A DNA stretch of 64,000 nucleotides from Ilyonectria destructans (Eukaryota > Ascomycota > Sordariomycetes > Hypocreales > Nectriaceae), in NCBI GenBank assembly GCA_020740775.1, contig JAHEWK010000025.1, positions 124,001 to 188,000 of the forward strand, in the 5' to 3' direction. The translations under genes were made by a program, and so were the position numbers. Numbering within the stretch: the first letter of the stretch is position 1; every line of letters begins with the position of its first letter. Of this stretch, positions 41,309 through 52,386 are shown piece by piece. The notes under the pieces are model-generated. The model ran no database searches and was not told where the DNA came from. It was given only the letters and a program-made list of their open reading frames with translations.

Positions 41309-43182
41309 TCAAGTTAGAAGGTCCAGCTCTAAATCTGCCATGACACTCTGCCAAGTGATGTCCAACCCTTCACAGTCGTTATCTCTCCGTCTCCAAAGCT
41401 CCTCGGCAACCTTTCTAGCGGACAATATGTTCCCAATGCCAAGCAGCGTCCCCTTTTCAAATACATGAAGTGCTCGAGCTCGCAAGTTGCCCACATGATC
41501 AGCCTCGCAGGCCGTAATAAATACGGGCCAGAAGAGTCCACATACTTCAAGCTTCTGCTCTGTCTCGAGGAGATCAATCGCACTCAAATGGTCCAGACTC
41601 CGTTGCACCAGGCGCTGGATCCTTCGCGGCGGTGTCTTGCGTACGCGCCTTTCGAAATATATGAGGGAAGCGCAGAAGAAAGCGCAGGTGTGGTGGCGGG
41701 TGATTTCGTCGTATTCCTCGTCCATATCCGAAACCAGAACGTCTGGATCATTGCGGCGGATGAAAAGGTCAAGATCCTCTATCTCCTCTTGTGTTGCATG
41801 GTAAACTGGCTCTGACAGGGTGTTGGTCCTCACGATCCCCTCGAGAACTGGCTCGGTGATTCCAAAAGCCTGTCCAAGGCATATGGCTTGTCCCATGAAT
41901 GCATTGGGTAGGCGGACTCAGGTTGGATGCCCTGACGCCATTCAATTCGGTCCATCAGCTGTGGGAGACTCTGACCAAGGGCGTTAATGCAGAAGAATAT
42001 CTGGCAGAGTACGGAGGCGCTAGCGCTCTGTGTGGTGCGATTTTCCAGCATGTGGTGCATCCAAATCCTGCCGCCTGCGAGATGTATACGCCAACTCGCG
42101 GATTGCCCCTTTATAACGTCAATTGATGACATGGTAATGATGGTGGCTAAGATAGCCTCTCTTTGGCTTTGCTCTGGCTGCATCAGGTTTCTGCGCAAAT
42201 GTTCCAGAGCTATCCTGTGATGCTTCGTTCCAGGGGAAAGGAAATAGTCATTGGACGAAGATAATTGAGCACGGTCGAAGGCCGAAACGGAATATATCGA
42301 TTGCAACAGTGCGACATTTCCTGAAGATTCCGGGGAAGATGACGGTGCGGCCAAAGCTAGAGGAATAAAGACCGTGCGGAAGGGATTATCCTGATATTGT
42401 GTCGGTATCATGAGTCCACTTAAAACGGTAACCCAGTAGTGAAAGAGGGACCGCTCCTCTTTGCTAGCGCTGGATAGATAAGTCGGAATCTGAGGAAGCA
42501 CTTTTTGTTTGATTGACATCATGATCATGGCCACCTCGGTGTTGTCGTGGTTTTCATCATCGATACCATTTATCCACACAACCGCATCCCTATCACTCCT
42601 GTCCTGTGTTTGTAGGTCAATCTCCTCCGAGTCATGGCCCCGTTCTTCAGAAGGTCCTAAGTATGTGACATCATCTTGGCTGTGGTCGTCCTCTTCCGGT
42701 GTCTCGGAACTGACTCTTGGCGTGTCTGGGTTAAATGAAGCTGAGAATACTGTGAATGGCCCGGACTGCACTGTCGTGTGAGCATCTTCCGCATCTGCCT
42801 CTGCGAGTGCGAGGAGTATCTCCCTGGCGGTGAGCGCAGGTTGTCTAGCATCATGGGGCGTCAGGAAAACCCGACGCTTGGCAGGCTTTTCGACCTCGCC
42901 ATGCTCAACATCCCAGACCAATTTCACGTGATACCCCTCGCAGCGGAGATTCGACCGTTGGCATCTTCCGCACTCGGGCTTTCCCTCATCACACTTGATG
43001 CCGCGTGCCCGGCATGTCCAGCAGCCGGTGTAAGTCTTTGACCGGTTGACCCGGGGTTTGTTCCGGTGCTTGGTGATAGGAGGCACCGACAGGGTGAACG
43101 AACGTGAATGGCGTGCTGGAGTCATTGTCTCATTCCCCACTTGCAAGGTTTTATGAAAGGAATCGAGTGTATTGTCTCCCAA
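41309..43182 (-). CDS. Zn2Cys6 transcription factor, Fungal_trans_2 type
   Basis: The N-terminal frame (43182 to about 41935) has a textbook binuclear zinc cluster, C54-x2-C57-x6-C64-x6-C71-x2-C74-x6-C81, preceded by a basic arm and followed by an acidic low-complexity linker. The Fungal_trans_2-like helical region follows (LFHYWVTVLSGLMIPTQYQD and downstream). Near 41880-41940 coding moves to another frame (from LGQAFGITEPVLEGIV to the stop at 41309). A roughly 50-nt intron (GTCAGG...ACAAG) could join them but its sites are poor; otherwise it is a frameshift. About 600 residues. It diverges from the SDR gene and most likely regulates this cluster. Confidence 0.78.
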
Positions 43183-43795
43183 GAAGGCAGGCGACGGAGG
43201 GCAGAATCGAGCGATGCTATCTCTTGTAGCCCACCCGCGTGTCTTGAGAAAAGAGGCAGTCGTGCACGAGTTAGATAAGTATGGGGAGATCCTATCAAGG
43301 CAGACGACAGCGATGAGCGGAAGTGGGGATGCTTAGTTTATCGAGATAAGGATCAAGGGCTTTACTCCCCGTTGAGTTTGGTGTGGCGGCCTAATTAGCT
43401 AATAAGAAGAGATAAACAAATCCTATGATAAGGCGGTGATAGGCTGCTGCGTAGTGGCATAGCGCCAAGACTTGTTTGCACTGATAAGAGATAGTCTCAA
43501 TGAAGAAGTCAACAGCGACGAGAGGGACTTATCTATTATCCACTCAAACACCTTAGTCTCACACTCCGCCGAGGAGAGTCAGTAACACATACCAAGATCG
43601 TCATTAACTGGTCGAGATGGCCGGGTTGCTGATCAAGAAGGCCAGAGCGAGACAGGTGAAGGGCTGAACTTCTTATGCTGCTCTTATTGGTTTCTATCCC
43701 ATCTAAAAAGACGTTCTGTTTTCTTCTTTCTCTCGTCGTTACTTATATATGTGGCATTATTGGACTTCCCTACCCTCAGACGCATCTCAATCAAC
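43183..43795. promoter_or_regulatory. divergent promoter, regulator/SDR
   Basis: 613 bp between two divergent starts. TATATAT at 43744-43750 lies about 45 bp before the SDR ATG. CCG/CGG triplets, the usual half-sites of Zn2Cys6 proteins, occur (for example CTCCGCCGAG near 43566), but no spaced pair stands out. Confidence 0.5.
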
Positions 43796-44560
43796 ATGGC
43801 GAAGAACTTCCAAGGCCTCACGGCAATTATCACAGGCGGCTCGCGGGGCATCGGAGCCGGCATTGCGCTCGAGCTCGCCTCGCGGGGCGCCAACGTCCTC
43901 ATCACGTACCAGAGCGCCTCGGCACAAGCCGAGGAAGTCGTGGCTAAGATCCAAGCCTTGGGATGTGAAGCACTCTCCATACAGGCGGCCGGGACCGACA
44001 AGGACGCACCAACGCGGATCGTCAAGGCCGCCAGCGAGAAGTGGTCCCATATCGATATCATCATAAACAACGCCGGCGCGGGCGACGACTGCCTGCTCAA
44101 AGACCTCACGTACGACCTGTGGGACAAGATACTCAACACGAATCTCCGCATGGCCACATTCCTAGTCAAGGAGAGCTTGCCCTATCTCGGCAAGGCGCCG
44201 CGCATCGTCAACATCTCGTCGGTGATAGCGCGCCTAGGCGGCGCGTGGGCGACGCCGTACTGCGCGTCTAAGGCGGCGCTTGAGGGAGTCACCAAGGTCT
44301 GGGCGGCGGAACTGGGCCACGATTACAATGCGACGGTGAACTGTGTTAATCCGGGCCCGGTGGGTACGGACATGTGGTTGCGGGACACCGGGCCCGAGGT
44401 TCAGGCCTATTTCGATGTGAAGATGAAGGAAACCCCCGCGGCGCCGAGGATCGGAACTGTCGATGATGTGGCACAGATTGTGGCATTTTTGTGTAGCGAG
44501 GAGAGTCGTTGGAGTACGGGAAGTACGGTCAACGCGAATGGCGGGTTGTGCTTTGTGTAA
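43796..44560 (+). CDS. short-chain dehydrogenase/reductase
   Basis: 254 residues, intronless, start at MAKNFQGLTAIITGGSRGIG. An in-frame ATG at 43751 adds 15 residues before the fold and is less likely. Classical SDR features: TGGSRGIG cofactor loop, NNAG, IVNISSV (catalytic Ser), YCASK (Tyr/Lys), NPGPVGTDM and a C-terminal NGGL. Basic/neutral loop residues suggest NADPH, but this is uncertain. It oxidises or reduces a small alcohol/ketone in the cytosol. Divergent from the Zn2Cys6 gene and next to the aminotransferase. Confidence 0.9.
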   Translation: MAKNFQGLTAIITGGSRGIGAGIALELASRGANVLITYQSASAQAEEVVAKIQALGCEALSIQAAGTDKDAPTRIVKAASEKWSHIDIIINNAGAGDDCLLKDLTYDLWDKILNTNLRMATFLVKESLPYLGKAPRIVNISSVIARLGGAWATPYCASKAALEGVTKVWAAELGHDYNATVNCVNPGPVGTDMWLRDTGPEVQAYFDVKMKETPAAPRIGTVDDVAQIVAFLCSEESRWSTGSTVNANGGLCFV

Positions 44561-45052
44561 TTAGTTAATATGAAACCTCAGAGACGATCAGTATCGTGAG
44601 GAATCTAGACCTGAGTTGCGAAGGTTTCTTTAATTCAGTCCCTGGTTTTAGGTCATGGGCCAATCATCTCCAGCAATGGGCGTTGTTGAAATGAGAAGTG
44701 AAGCTGCTATGTAAAGCCAGCAAAGCCACATGTGACAAGCAACTATGGATGAGATCAATAGGAAGGCAGATCTTGATTTCCTAACGAAGGATGGCTGGCC
44801 TTTGGGTCAGTCTCTTGTTCACCTGTTGACCGTATCTGAACAACGGTAAATAGCGGTTGTGTTCGTTGGCTATAGTATAGCGAGCTTCCCCTGTTGATCG
44901 TGCTAATCGTGTTCATCTAGGCCATGATGTGAAAAGGATTCAAGACCGCAAGGACTCGCCAGCAACAATTTCTAAGGTTTGGAAAGGTTTCTGTTTGAGG
45001 ATTGGTTGAAAGTACGTGCAAAGATAGGAACAGCACCCCATGTATCATTTAA
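44561..45052. other. convergent spacer, SDR/aminotransferase
   Basis: 3' flanks of two convergent genes. No other feature seen. Confidence 0.45.
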
Positions 45053-46727
45053 TTATGCCTTGCGCCACACCTCTCCTGGAATCGCATAAGGATGATCCGC
45101 AACCTCATCCAGTGCCTCCTTGATGATGTAGCATCCCCTCTCCAACTCCTCGTTCGTCATCACCATACTGACACTCATGCGTAGCCTACCTTCAAGCGGG
45201 TACAGCAGAAGTCCCTTGCTCAGGCACAGCCCGCCAATTCTTCTCGCCGTGACCCTGCGCTGTGGATCCTCGCGGATCGGGATACTGAAGTCGGCCCCAC
45301 GGACCTGGATATCGGCCACATGGGGATGCGCCCTCAAGCTCTCTGTTAGCTGTGTGAACTTTTCTCCAATCTCTTGCGCCCGCTTAGCCATGTCCTCCTC
45401 ATCGAGCACAGAAAGCGCTGCCTCGGCGGCGGCCACGGCCATGGGAGTGTGCGCGAAGGTGGAGCCAGTCTCGTAGGAGCCAACAACAGACATGATGGGA
45501 GCATCGGCGAGAACAAAGGATGCTGGGTAAGCGCCGCCTGTAATGGACTTGCCGATGACGAGCATGTCGGGGCGCACGTCGGGACCTAGGTGGTTGAAGG
45601 AGAAGAACTTGCCCGTCTTGCAGGAGCCCATGCGCACCTCGTCGGCGATGAAGGGGATGTCGTATTGCTTGCAGAGGTCATAGACACCACGGGCGAAGAT
45701 GACCTCTTCTTCATAGGTGCTATATGGGCCTCACGTTAGTTTGGGAGTCTCGGCAAGGGGCATGGAACTGGCAAGGCAAGGCACGTACTTTCCCGTGTTG
45801 CGGATACACTCCATGATGACGGCGCCAACGCGAGCATGGTGTTCTGCAAGACATTTGGCCATATCCTCCAAGTGTCCATACCGTAGCAACGATCCAGTCG
45901 AAGGGTTGACGTTGGTGTTTTGAGTGCTGTCAAGACCATATGCTGCGGATCCACGTCAACGTCTCGCTCTTGAAAAGTACCCTCGCGTTACATTTCGAAT
46001 CGAGGTGAGATAAAACACTCACCAGTCCTTGCCGGGCTGGGATCCTGCAGGTTCCAAACACCCGATGAAAGCCCGTGATAGCTATCGGAAACCGCCAGGA
46101 TCAAGACCTTCTCCGACGGAATCCCCCTCTTTTCGTGTGCATGGCGTCTCGCGATCTTGCACGCCAAATCTGCCCCTTCGGCACCAGTGACCATGGGAGA
46201 AATCTGGTCGTACTTGAAGCGCTTGCACATCTTCTCGGCGAAGACGGGGCAGCGGGTATTGTGCGTTGCAGTGTTGATGATGTAGGCTAGGAGTCTGACG
46301 TTAGACACCGCAGGATCAAACAGTAGACGGGGCGCAACCTACCCTTGTTCAGCTGCTCGACCATGGCCGAGACGATCTTGGGGTGACAGTGGCCTTGATT
46401 ACAGGCGCTGAACATGCAGATGAAGTCGAGATATTCTTTGCCGTCGACGTCCTAGAATTGGTGGCTTAGCCACGACATGTCTTCGAGCCGAGGTGACAGC
46501 AGATGACGAACCCAGAGCTTGGCGCCTTTCCCTCTTTCCATGAAGCCAGGTAGCGGTGTAAAACCACCGGCAACGTATTCCGACTCTAGTTCTTCCAGAT
46601 GCCGCGCCGCTTTGGACAAGACTATCTGCTTGCGCTGAACGTCGGAGAGAGCCATCTTTGTGCCGTTGGCTGAGGCAAGGCTTGAGCCTTCGCGATCGAC
46701 TTGCATGGTTGTTGCTACAGATGGCAT
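45053..46727 (-). CDS. class-III PLP aminotransferase (ornithine/omega-aminotransferase-like)
   Basis: Five exons join in frame: 46727-46512, 46451-46343, 46286-46023, 45942-45789 and 45719-45053, giving 469 residues. The fold-type-I landmarks are present: [38 protein letters not shown] (PLP phosphate loop), [28 protein letters not shown] (aspartate on the PLP nitrogen) and [13 protein letters not shown] with the Schiff-base lysine. The layout is closest to ornithine aminotransferase, but the substitutions in the DEV and KSITGG motifs suggest a specialised enzyme. It moves an amino group between a terminal amine and 2-oxoglutarate or pyruvate. No mitochondrial targeting peptide is evident. 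Confidence 0.88.
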
Positions 46728-48047
46728 TGTGGGACAGGATTATCTCAGGCGGAGAAGGGTTGAGACTGGGTTGAAAAAGTTGAGGGATGGATGGCACTGA
46801 AGAGATGGCAGCTTGATTAAATTTATATCATTAGATGGATGGGCCTTGATGGGATTTGTAGATAGCCATTTACTTTAATTGGAGGATCGGGTCGGCTATG
46901 CAATAAAATCGTCCATGTTCCTTCGAGATAAGCTAGAGTTCGATCTGATCTGATAGCCCAGACTAATACCCATGTGGGGGGCCAGAAACGGCAGCTGACA
47001 GCGAAAACAAACTGCGAAAATGTAATTAGGTCTACTCGTTGTCGCTTTCCAGATCATTCATTCATACATGTATGATATGCTTGAGTCTTCGTCAGCCACT
47101 AAATCCAAATCCAGATATGCCTTGCACCATTACACGTTTTCTCGATCACTACGAGTTAGATATTACTAAGTCATTGGGGGCTAGACAGTAATTGCTCACA
47201 TGATAGTGCTCGCTATGACATTTCAGAAAGATGCTCGGGCTACATGTGAAAGCTATGTCACAGCTGACACTTCTAGCCCCGTTTGATGGGACTACTGTCG
47301 ACCGCCACATCAAGACCGTCATCGCACAAGTACCATCCTTGAGCGGCAACAGCCATGCCCCGTCTCTTATGCTGGTCCTTCCAGCTATTATGGAAGACCT
47401 GGTGCGGATAGCCGCTTGCGCCGAGGGTCAATGACAATCGTTGTGGTGGCTAGTCTCGCCGAGGCCGAGGTCGGGATCCTGCCGGAAGCGAACTCGTACA
47501 ACTGCTTCACATAGACGCGGCTGACTGGGGAAGCGAGATGATAGAACAGAATCATGCTGCAAAGTCTGCTCGAGCTGTTGAAGAATGAACCGAGGGCGTG
47601 GTTGAAGCGTATCTCGCCCTGAGAGAGACAGAGATGACCCGGTAAGGTAGGTATATCGCGGTATTTTAATTTAGATGGTGGTAAGATGCAAGATGCTGTC
47701 ATAATAGTCCTGAACGAAACAAGCCTGGTCCATTCAGGATTGCTAGTTCACTATTTTAAGAAGAAGCGATGCTGGATCAACCAAGTCAGTCGCCGGCTGC
47801 TCAAACCATTTTGCAACGAGAAGCGCAACCATGATATCTTGGAAGGAAAGATAAAGAATGCATGCAGATTTCATTATGAGTGTAACAATAGCCCTCCCCT
47901 CTATGCCATCGCATCGAGATCCATAGCTGAGAGAATCCATGTACTAAGTAACATCAACCAAAAAGGGTCAGAGAAGATCCTGCAAATACCGTAGTCAAAC
48001 GGGCCGAAACCCAAAAACCCAAGCTCCATGTAGCGAGTCATCCTCGC
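46728..48047. other. intergenic, no gene recognised
   Basis: 1.3 kb containing the upstream region of the aminotransferase and the 3' flank of the permease. Only short frames. Confidence 0.45.
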
Positions 48048-49720
48048 TCAATACTCGGATTCTTCATGGCCACGTTCCACGCCCAATTGTCCAGGCTCGC
48101 AAGACCTTGCAGCCATGGCAAGTGGGACGGTGTATCGCTTCCTAGAGTACGCGAACCAATTGACAGTTGCGCAGAGGAAGACACCGCCGATGACGACACT
48201 TGCATAATTCATAGTTGATCCAGTTACAGGCAGGTAGGAGGGGAAGCATAACCAAACTGTAATGAAGGGCATCCAAACGACCGAAACGATGTTGAAAAAG
48301 ATGCCGTAGCGACCCATGTTGAAGAATCGCTTGGTCGGGAAGACACTGGCTCTGCCGCTGTAGAGCAGACAACCGAGTACAATCATGTACGAGAGGTAGC
48401 ACATGACGATGCCACCGCCCAGGATGGCGTTGATGGCCGTTGTGGATCCGAGCTGGATGGTACCGATGGCAATGATGAGGACGCTTCCCGCGATGACGGC
48501 ATTGACAGGGAGGTCGTAGTAGCTATTCACAGCCGAGATGAAGCCAGAGCCGGGAAGGGCACCATGACGGGAGACGGCCCAGATGATGCGGGAGAAGCCG
48601 GTCAAGAGGCAGACGTTGGCGGCGAGCATGACGAGGATGTATATTAGGACGGCGATTACGACCAGGGCTTCAGAGTCGAGCGAGTCGACGAGTAGTTGGG
48701 CAATGGGCTGGCCGCCAATGGGGTCGAGGAGATTTTCGGGCTTAGTGTTGCAGAACATGTAGACGAGGATCATAGGCAAGCCAGAAATGCCACTCATCAA
48801 GGCACTTCCCAACATGACCCGCGGGACGTTCTTCTTGGGGTTGGGCATCTCCTCGGCTAGATGGGCGGCGCCCTCGAAGCAGTTGACAGCGGTGGCGCCT
48901 GGAAGGAGACCGAGGAAGAAGACGACTCCGTTGGAGGACCAGCCGGTATTGTTGACAAAGTCGGCGAAGACGAAGGATGCCGACTGCTTCGGGTGGGTGC
49001 GGACGAGAAGGGCGATGAGGACGTAGAGCGAGCCAAGGTTGATGTACACGACCATGCCCTTAAGCATGTAGGGGTAGAGCTTGAAGAGGGGAACGTTGAA
49101 AGCCATGGCAACGAGCGTGGCGCCGACGTAGCCAACATAGTAGTGCCATGGCTGGAGGACGAAGGTAGTTCGGATGACCTGGACGAGGGCCCAGAAGAGT
49201 TGGGACGACAGCAGCGTGCACGCGGCCGTGATGAAGAAGTATGCGGCGCTGGTGATCCAGGCACAAAGATAACTGAGGGCGCGGGAGACTTTCTTGGGAG
49301 CCATTATCGCGGTCCAGAAGATCTGGCCTATAAAAAAAATCAGTCCCTGACCCTCATTCATTCAACGAGGGAAGTCTTACCGGATGTGTGGGGATAGACA
49401 GCTGCAATCTCGGCCAGCGAAACACAGACACAGAGGTTACATAGGACCGCCAAGATGTAGCCGTAGATGAAGACTGGGCTTCCGCCAACTCCTATGACAC
49501 TTCCAAGATATGCTCCAACCGCAAGCGGTGTCGAAGTCAGCGAGTATTGAAGTCCCATGCTGCTCCAGAGACTGAACGATTCGTGTAGCTCATGCCGCTC
49601 GTCAACCTCCTGGACGACACCAACATCGTAGTCGGTGCCTTTGTGCGAAGACGACTGTTTCTGAGAACCAGCAGCGGGCATATCACAAGCCTGCATCCTG
49701 TCACGAATATGGACTGACAC
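48048..49720 (-). CDS. APC-family amino acid/choline/GABA permease
   Basis: Exon 1 (49720-49381) and exon 2 (49327-48048), separated by a 53-nt intron, encode 539 residues. After a hydrophilic N-terminus, SFSLWSSMGLQYSLTSTPLA and the following helix match the start of the fungal HNM1/UGA4-like choline/GABA/amino-acid permeases (PF13520). About twelve hydrophobic segments follow, with the conserved ATAVNCFEGAAHLAEEMPNP loop after helix 5/6 and the GFSRIIWAVSRHGALPGSGF loop. Role: proton-driven import of an amino acid, choline or polyamine. Same strand as the aminotransferase, probably supplying its substrate. Confidence 0.87.
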
Positions 49721-50726
49721 ACTTAGAGCAAAGATGTTGTACCGTGTTTTGATGATGCTGGTCCAGACTTGCCGCAGCAGAAAGCGTGTGATGGTTGGCC
49801 TCGAATATTCAATACCTAGATATATATTCTTCGGCTAATCGCCACTGACAATCAATCAAGCTTGGCGTTATCATTGCTATCTGTCATCCCATACCTTATG
49901 CCACCAACTTCAGGCCTTGAGCTATCCTGATAACGTAATCACTTAATATGGCAATCGACAGCGAGCTAAAAGCTAAAGCGGCATATCAGAGATAACATTG
50001 ATACACTAGCTGGGGGCTCGAGGCATCGTTGCTCTTATCGGGATTATCAATAACCACTAAGCTGTTGGTGGAAAACGCCATCCGACCAGACCGGCAGCGA
50101 AGAGAGATGATAGTCTCAGACGAAACGACAGATGTTCAACCCCCCCGGGCCACAACGGAGGGACTGATGAAGCCATATCAGCCGCCACATTATTTTCTAC
50201 ACAGCCTGGGCTCACAAAAAGTCGGAGGCCCCGGTCACCTGGCCGCCTCCCGGGCCTTGCACGGAGAGCTAGTCCGGAATCCCACCTCGTCCCTATCTGC
50301 GTGTGTTTAAGCACTACGTCAACACACTGCACGGCCAAGTTCTGCACAGGCATGTTACGCTCTGCGCAGGAGAACCCCCTCGTTTGAATCAAGCTGGCTT
50401 TGATCTTTATGGCTACTAGGGGGTGCTGCAAGTCGCCCATCCCCGCCACTCGTACCTCCTGCCACTCCAATTTATGGCACCAGCCAGCGCCAAATTAGAG
50501 ACGGCCTTAGTAAATTGTGGTATCACCCTGCACTCACTTAAGTCCCCATTTAGGGACATCAAAGCAGGCTACTTCGCGAGGCAATTCCACTGAGCTACAC
50601 CACACTGCGCGCTGTTTCAAACCAAAGATCTCCGTTACAGAAGGGCCATATTTGATTCAACTAGAGCATTGTATTGAAAATTCGCCCTTAACTCAACCCA
50701 TTCGACTGACAGCGGCCTCTGAGGTT
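49721..50726. other. intergenic, no gene recognised
   Basis: 1 kb between permease start and NmrA-like gene end. Frames on both strands near 50057-50470 show no family features. Confidence 0.4.
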
Positions 50727-51910
50727 CTAGGCCTTGTCCATCCGGCGCGAGTCCGCAAGCAACTCGTTTACCGTCCGAAACTTAATATCCTGAAAATACC
50801 TCTCCTTATGCAATTGGGCGTCAGCTTCGGGGATATGCGTAGCACCGCAGTAGAGCCATTCGTCGACATCAAGGACAGTCGATTTTTCGACGTCATCGGC
50901 GTGGTCTTTCATTGCTTTCTCTGTTGCCTCGGGAGTCTTATAAGATATGGCGTTGAACTTGCGACCTGTGCACCTGTCAGGCCAGACCACAAGGTGTAGG
51001 AATCGATGGGCATGCTTACCGTAAAAATATTCCATCTTCTCGGTGATTTTGTTGAGAGTGCTGTTTTCTCCCACAATGAAGAAGTAGTTTTCCTATAGTC
51101 GGACCATGGCATTAGCCTTCTATTCAACCGTGCCTCAAGCTCGGTTCACGGAGAGCAATACCCATTTCGGCAGCTTGGCAATTCTGACTGCCGCCTTCAT
51201 AACATCGCGGGCAGCAGTGAACCCCACCGGCTCGTTTCCTGTTCCCGCCAGCGCGGCTTCCCATGTCTGACGATTCCACGGAACCATCTCGCCATAGTCC
51301 TTGAGATAGCTCTTGTCAATCGGCAGCACGTAGTCCATGAACATTCCCAAACACAGAATGGTCCATTCAATGTCGGTCTGGGCGCTCAGCCTCTCACGGA
51401 TGGGAAGGCGGGTCTGCGCATAGAATCGCGGCGTCCGGGGAAAGTCACGGGCGTTGCCGGCCCATTCAGAGGGCACAAAGCGCTTGCACGTCTTGGACCT
51501 GATGCAGGCGTCCAGCAGGTCATTGTGGACCTTGACGAAGGTGAGTGAGTCAAACGTTATGTAGAAGACGTAGAGGGCGATGGCGCCAGTCGAATTGAGG
51601 ATCTCCGTCATCGACTCGGTTGAGTAGTCGGTGATGGCAACGCGGACGTCGGGCCTGTCAAACCAGTCCCGCTTCTATTTCTGATCAGCCATCGTCTTTC
51701 ATGTCTCGTCTAGACTCAAGTGTATTCGCCAAACCTGTCGTGTGCACACGACGACATCAAACGTGTCGTCGGCCCATGCTTCCTCAAGGAAGAACCTATC
51801 CGTTGTGTTAACCAGCCATGTCCCGGCTTCACAGATATGTGTGTTCTGCTTGCTACTTACTTGGCAAGATCTCCGCCGCCTGCAACAGCGATGATAGGCT
51901 TTTGAGCCAT
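50727..51910 (-). CDS. NmrA/isoflavone-reductase-like NAD(P)-binding protein
   Basis: Five exons (51910-51861, 51795-51735, 51674-51162, 51092-51020, 50965-50727) join in frame to 311 residues. Start: MAQKPIIAVAGGGDLAKFFL with the glycine-rich dinucleotide loop. Then DTFDVVVCTRQKRDWFDRPD, FVKVHNDLLDACIRSKTCKR, FVPSEWAGNARDF and EWTILCLGMFMDYVLP, all typical of the fungal atypical-SDR/NmrA group. The last intron must use the acceptor GCACAG at 50966-50971 to keep the frame (FYG-RKFNAISYK). Either a reductase of an unknown metabolite or an NADP-sensing regulator. It closes the cluster next to transposon E2. Confidence 0.82.
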
Positions 51911-52105
51911 GACGATGTCACCTGAAGAGCTGCTGCACTGTTAAATGCTTACAAAGAACGTTGCTCAGCGAACTGTTCTGCACCCATTCATGCCAGATCA
52001 ACCAGCCTCACTCATTCCTACTTATGTCTCTTCAGCGCCAACCATTCGCATCTGACACATGTAAGTGCACTTAGTAACCGACGTCTGTGCGTCTTCGTTG
52101 CCGCC

Positions 52106-52140
52106 TACGGAAGTCCATAGGGGGCACAGTTCCAAAACCC
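52106..52140 (+). repeat. E2 left terminal inverted repeat
   Basis: 35 bp, perfect complement of 57016-57050; starts TACGG and ends CCAAAACCC. It aligns at 27 of 35 positions with the E3 left end at 61156. Confidence 0.93.
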
Positions 52141-52315
52141 CCGGCCCTCTTTTTTTTTATCACTAGACTAACCCCAATGTGTATTTATCCTTCTGTTTAG
52201 CCGCATACGAGCCCGTATCGTAATTTCAATGAGAAAATTGCTTTACCGGTGTACAAGGGACCATCCATTTCCCATTGCCGGGCCAATTTAGTATATGGTG
52301 AAAGGGGTATAAGGT

Positions 52316-52345
52316 TGCGTACGAGTTCGTACGAACTCGTACGCA
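52316..52345. repeat. 30-bp perfect palindrome before accessory gene
   Basis: TGCGTACGAGTTCGT followed by its exact reverse complement, ending 41 bp before the ATG at 52387. Related words occur at 52205-52218, near 55198 and 55228, at 55665-55678 and at about 56182-56206. Likely a protein-binding site of the element. Confidence 0.85.
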
Positions 52346-52386
52346 CACTTTCGCTGCTCTCTATCAACTTTCCACCTTCTTTCAGT

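Noticed and set aside
48861..49397. Long open frame antisense to the permease
   Set aside because: It mirrors the permease coding strand, has no family features and a highly charged low-complexity composition; a shadow frame.
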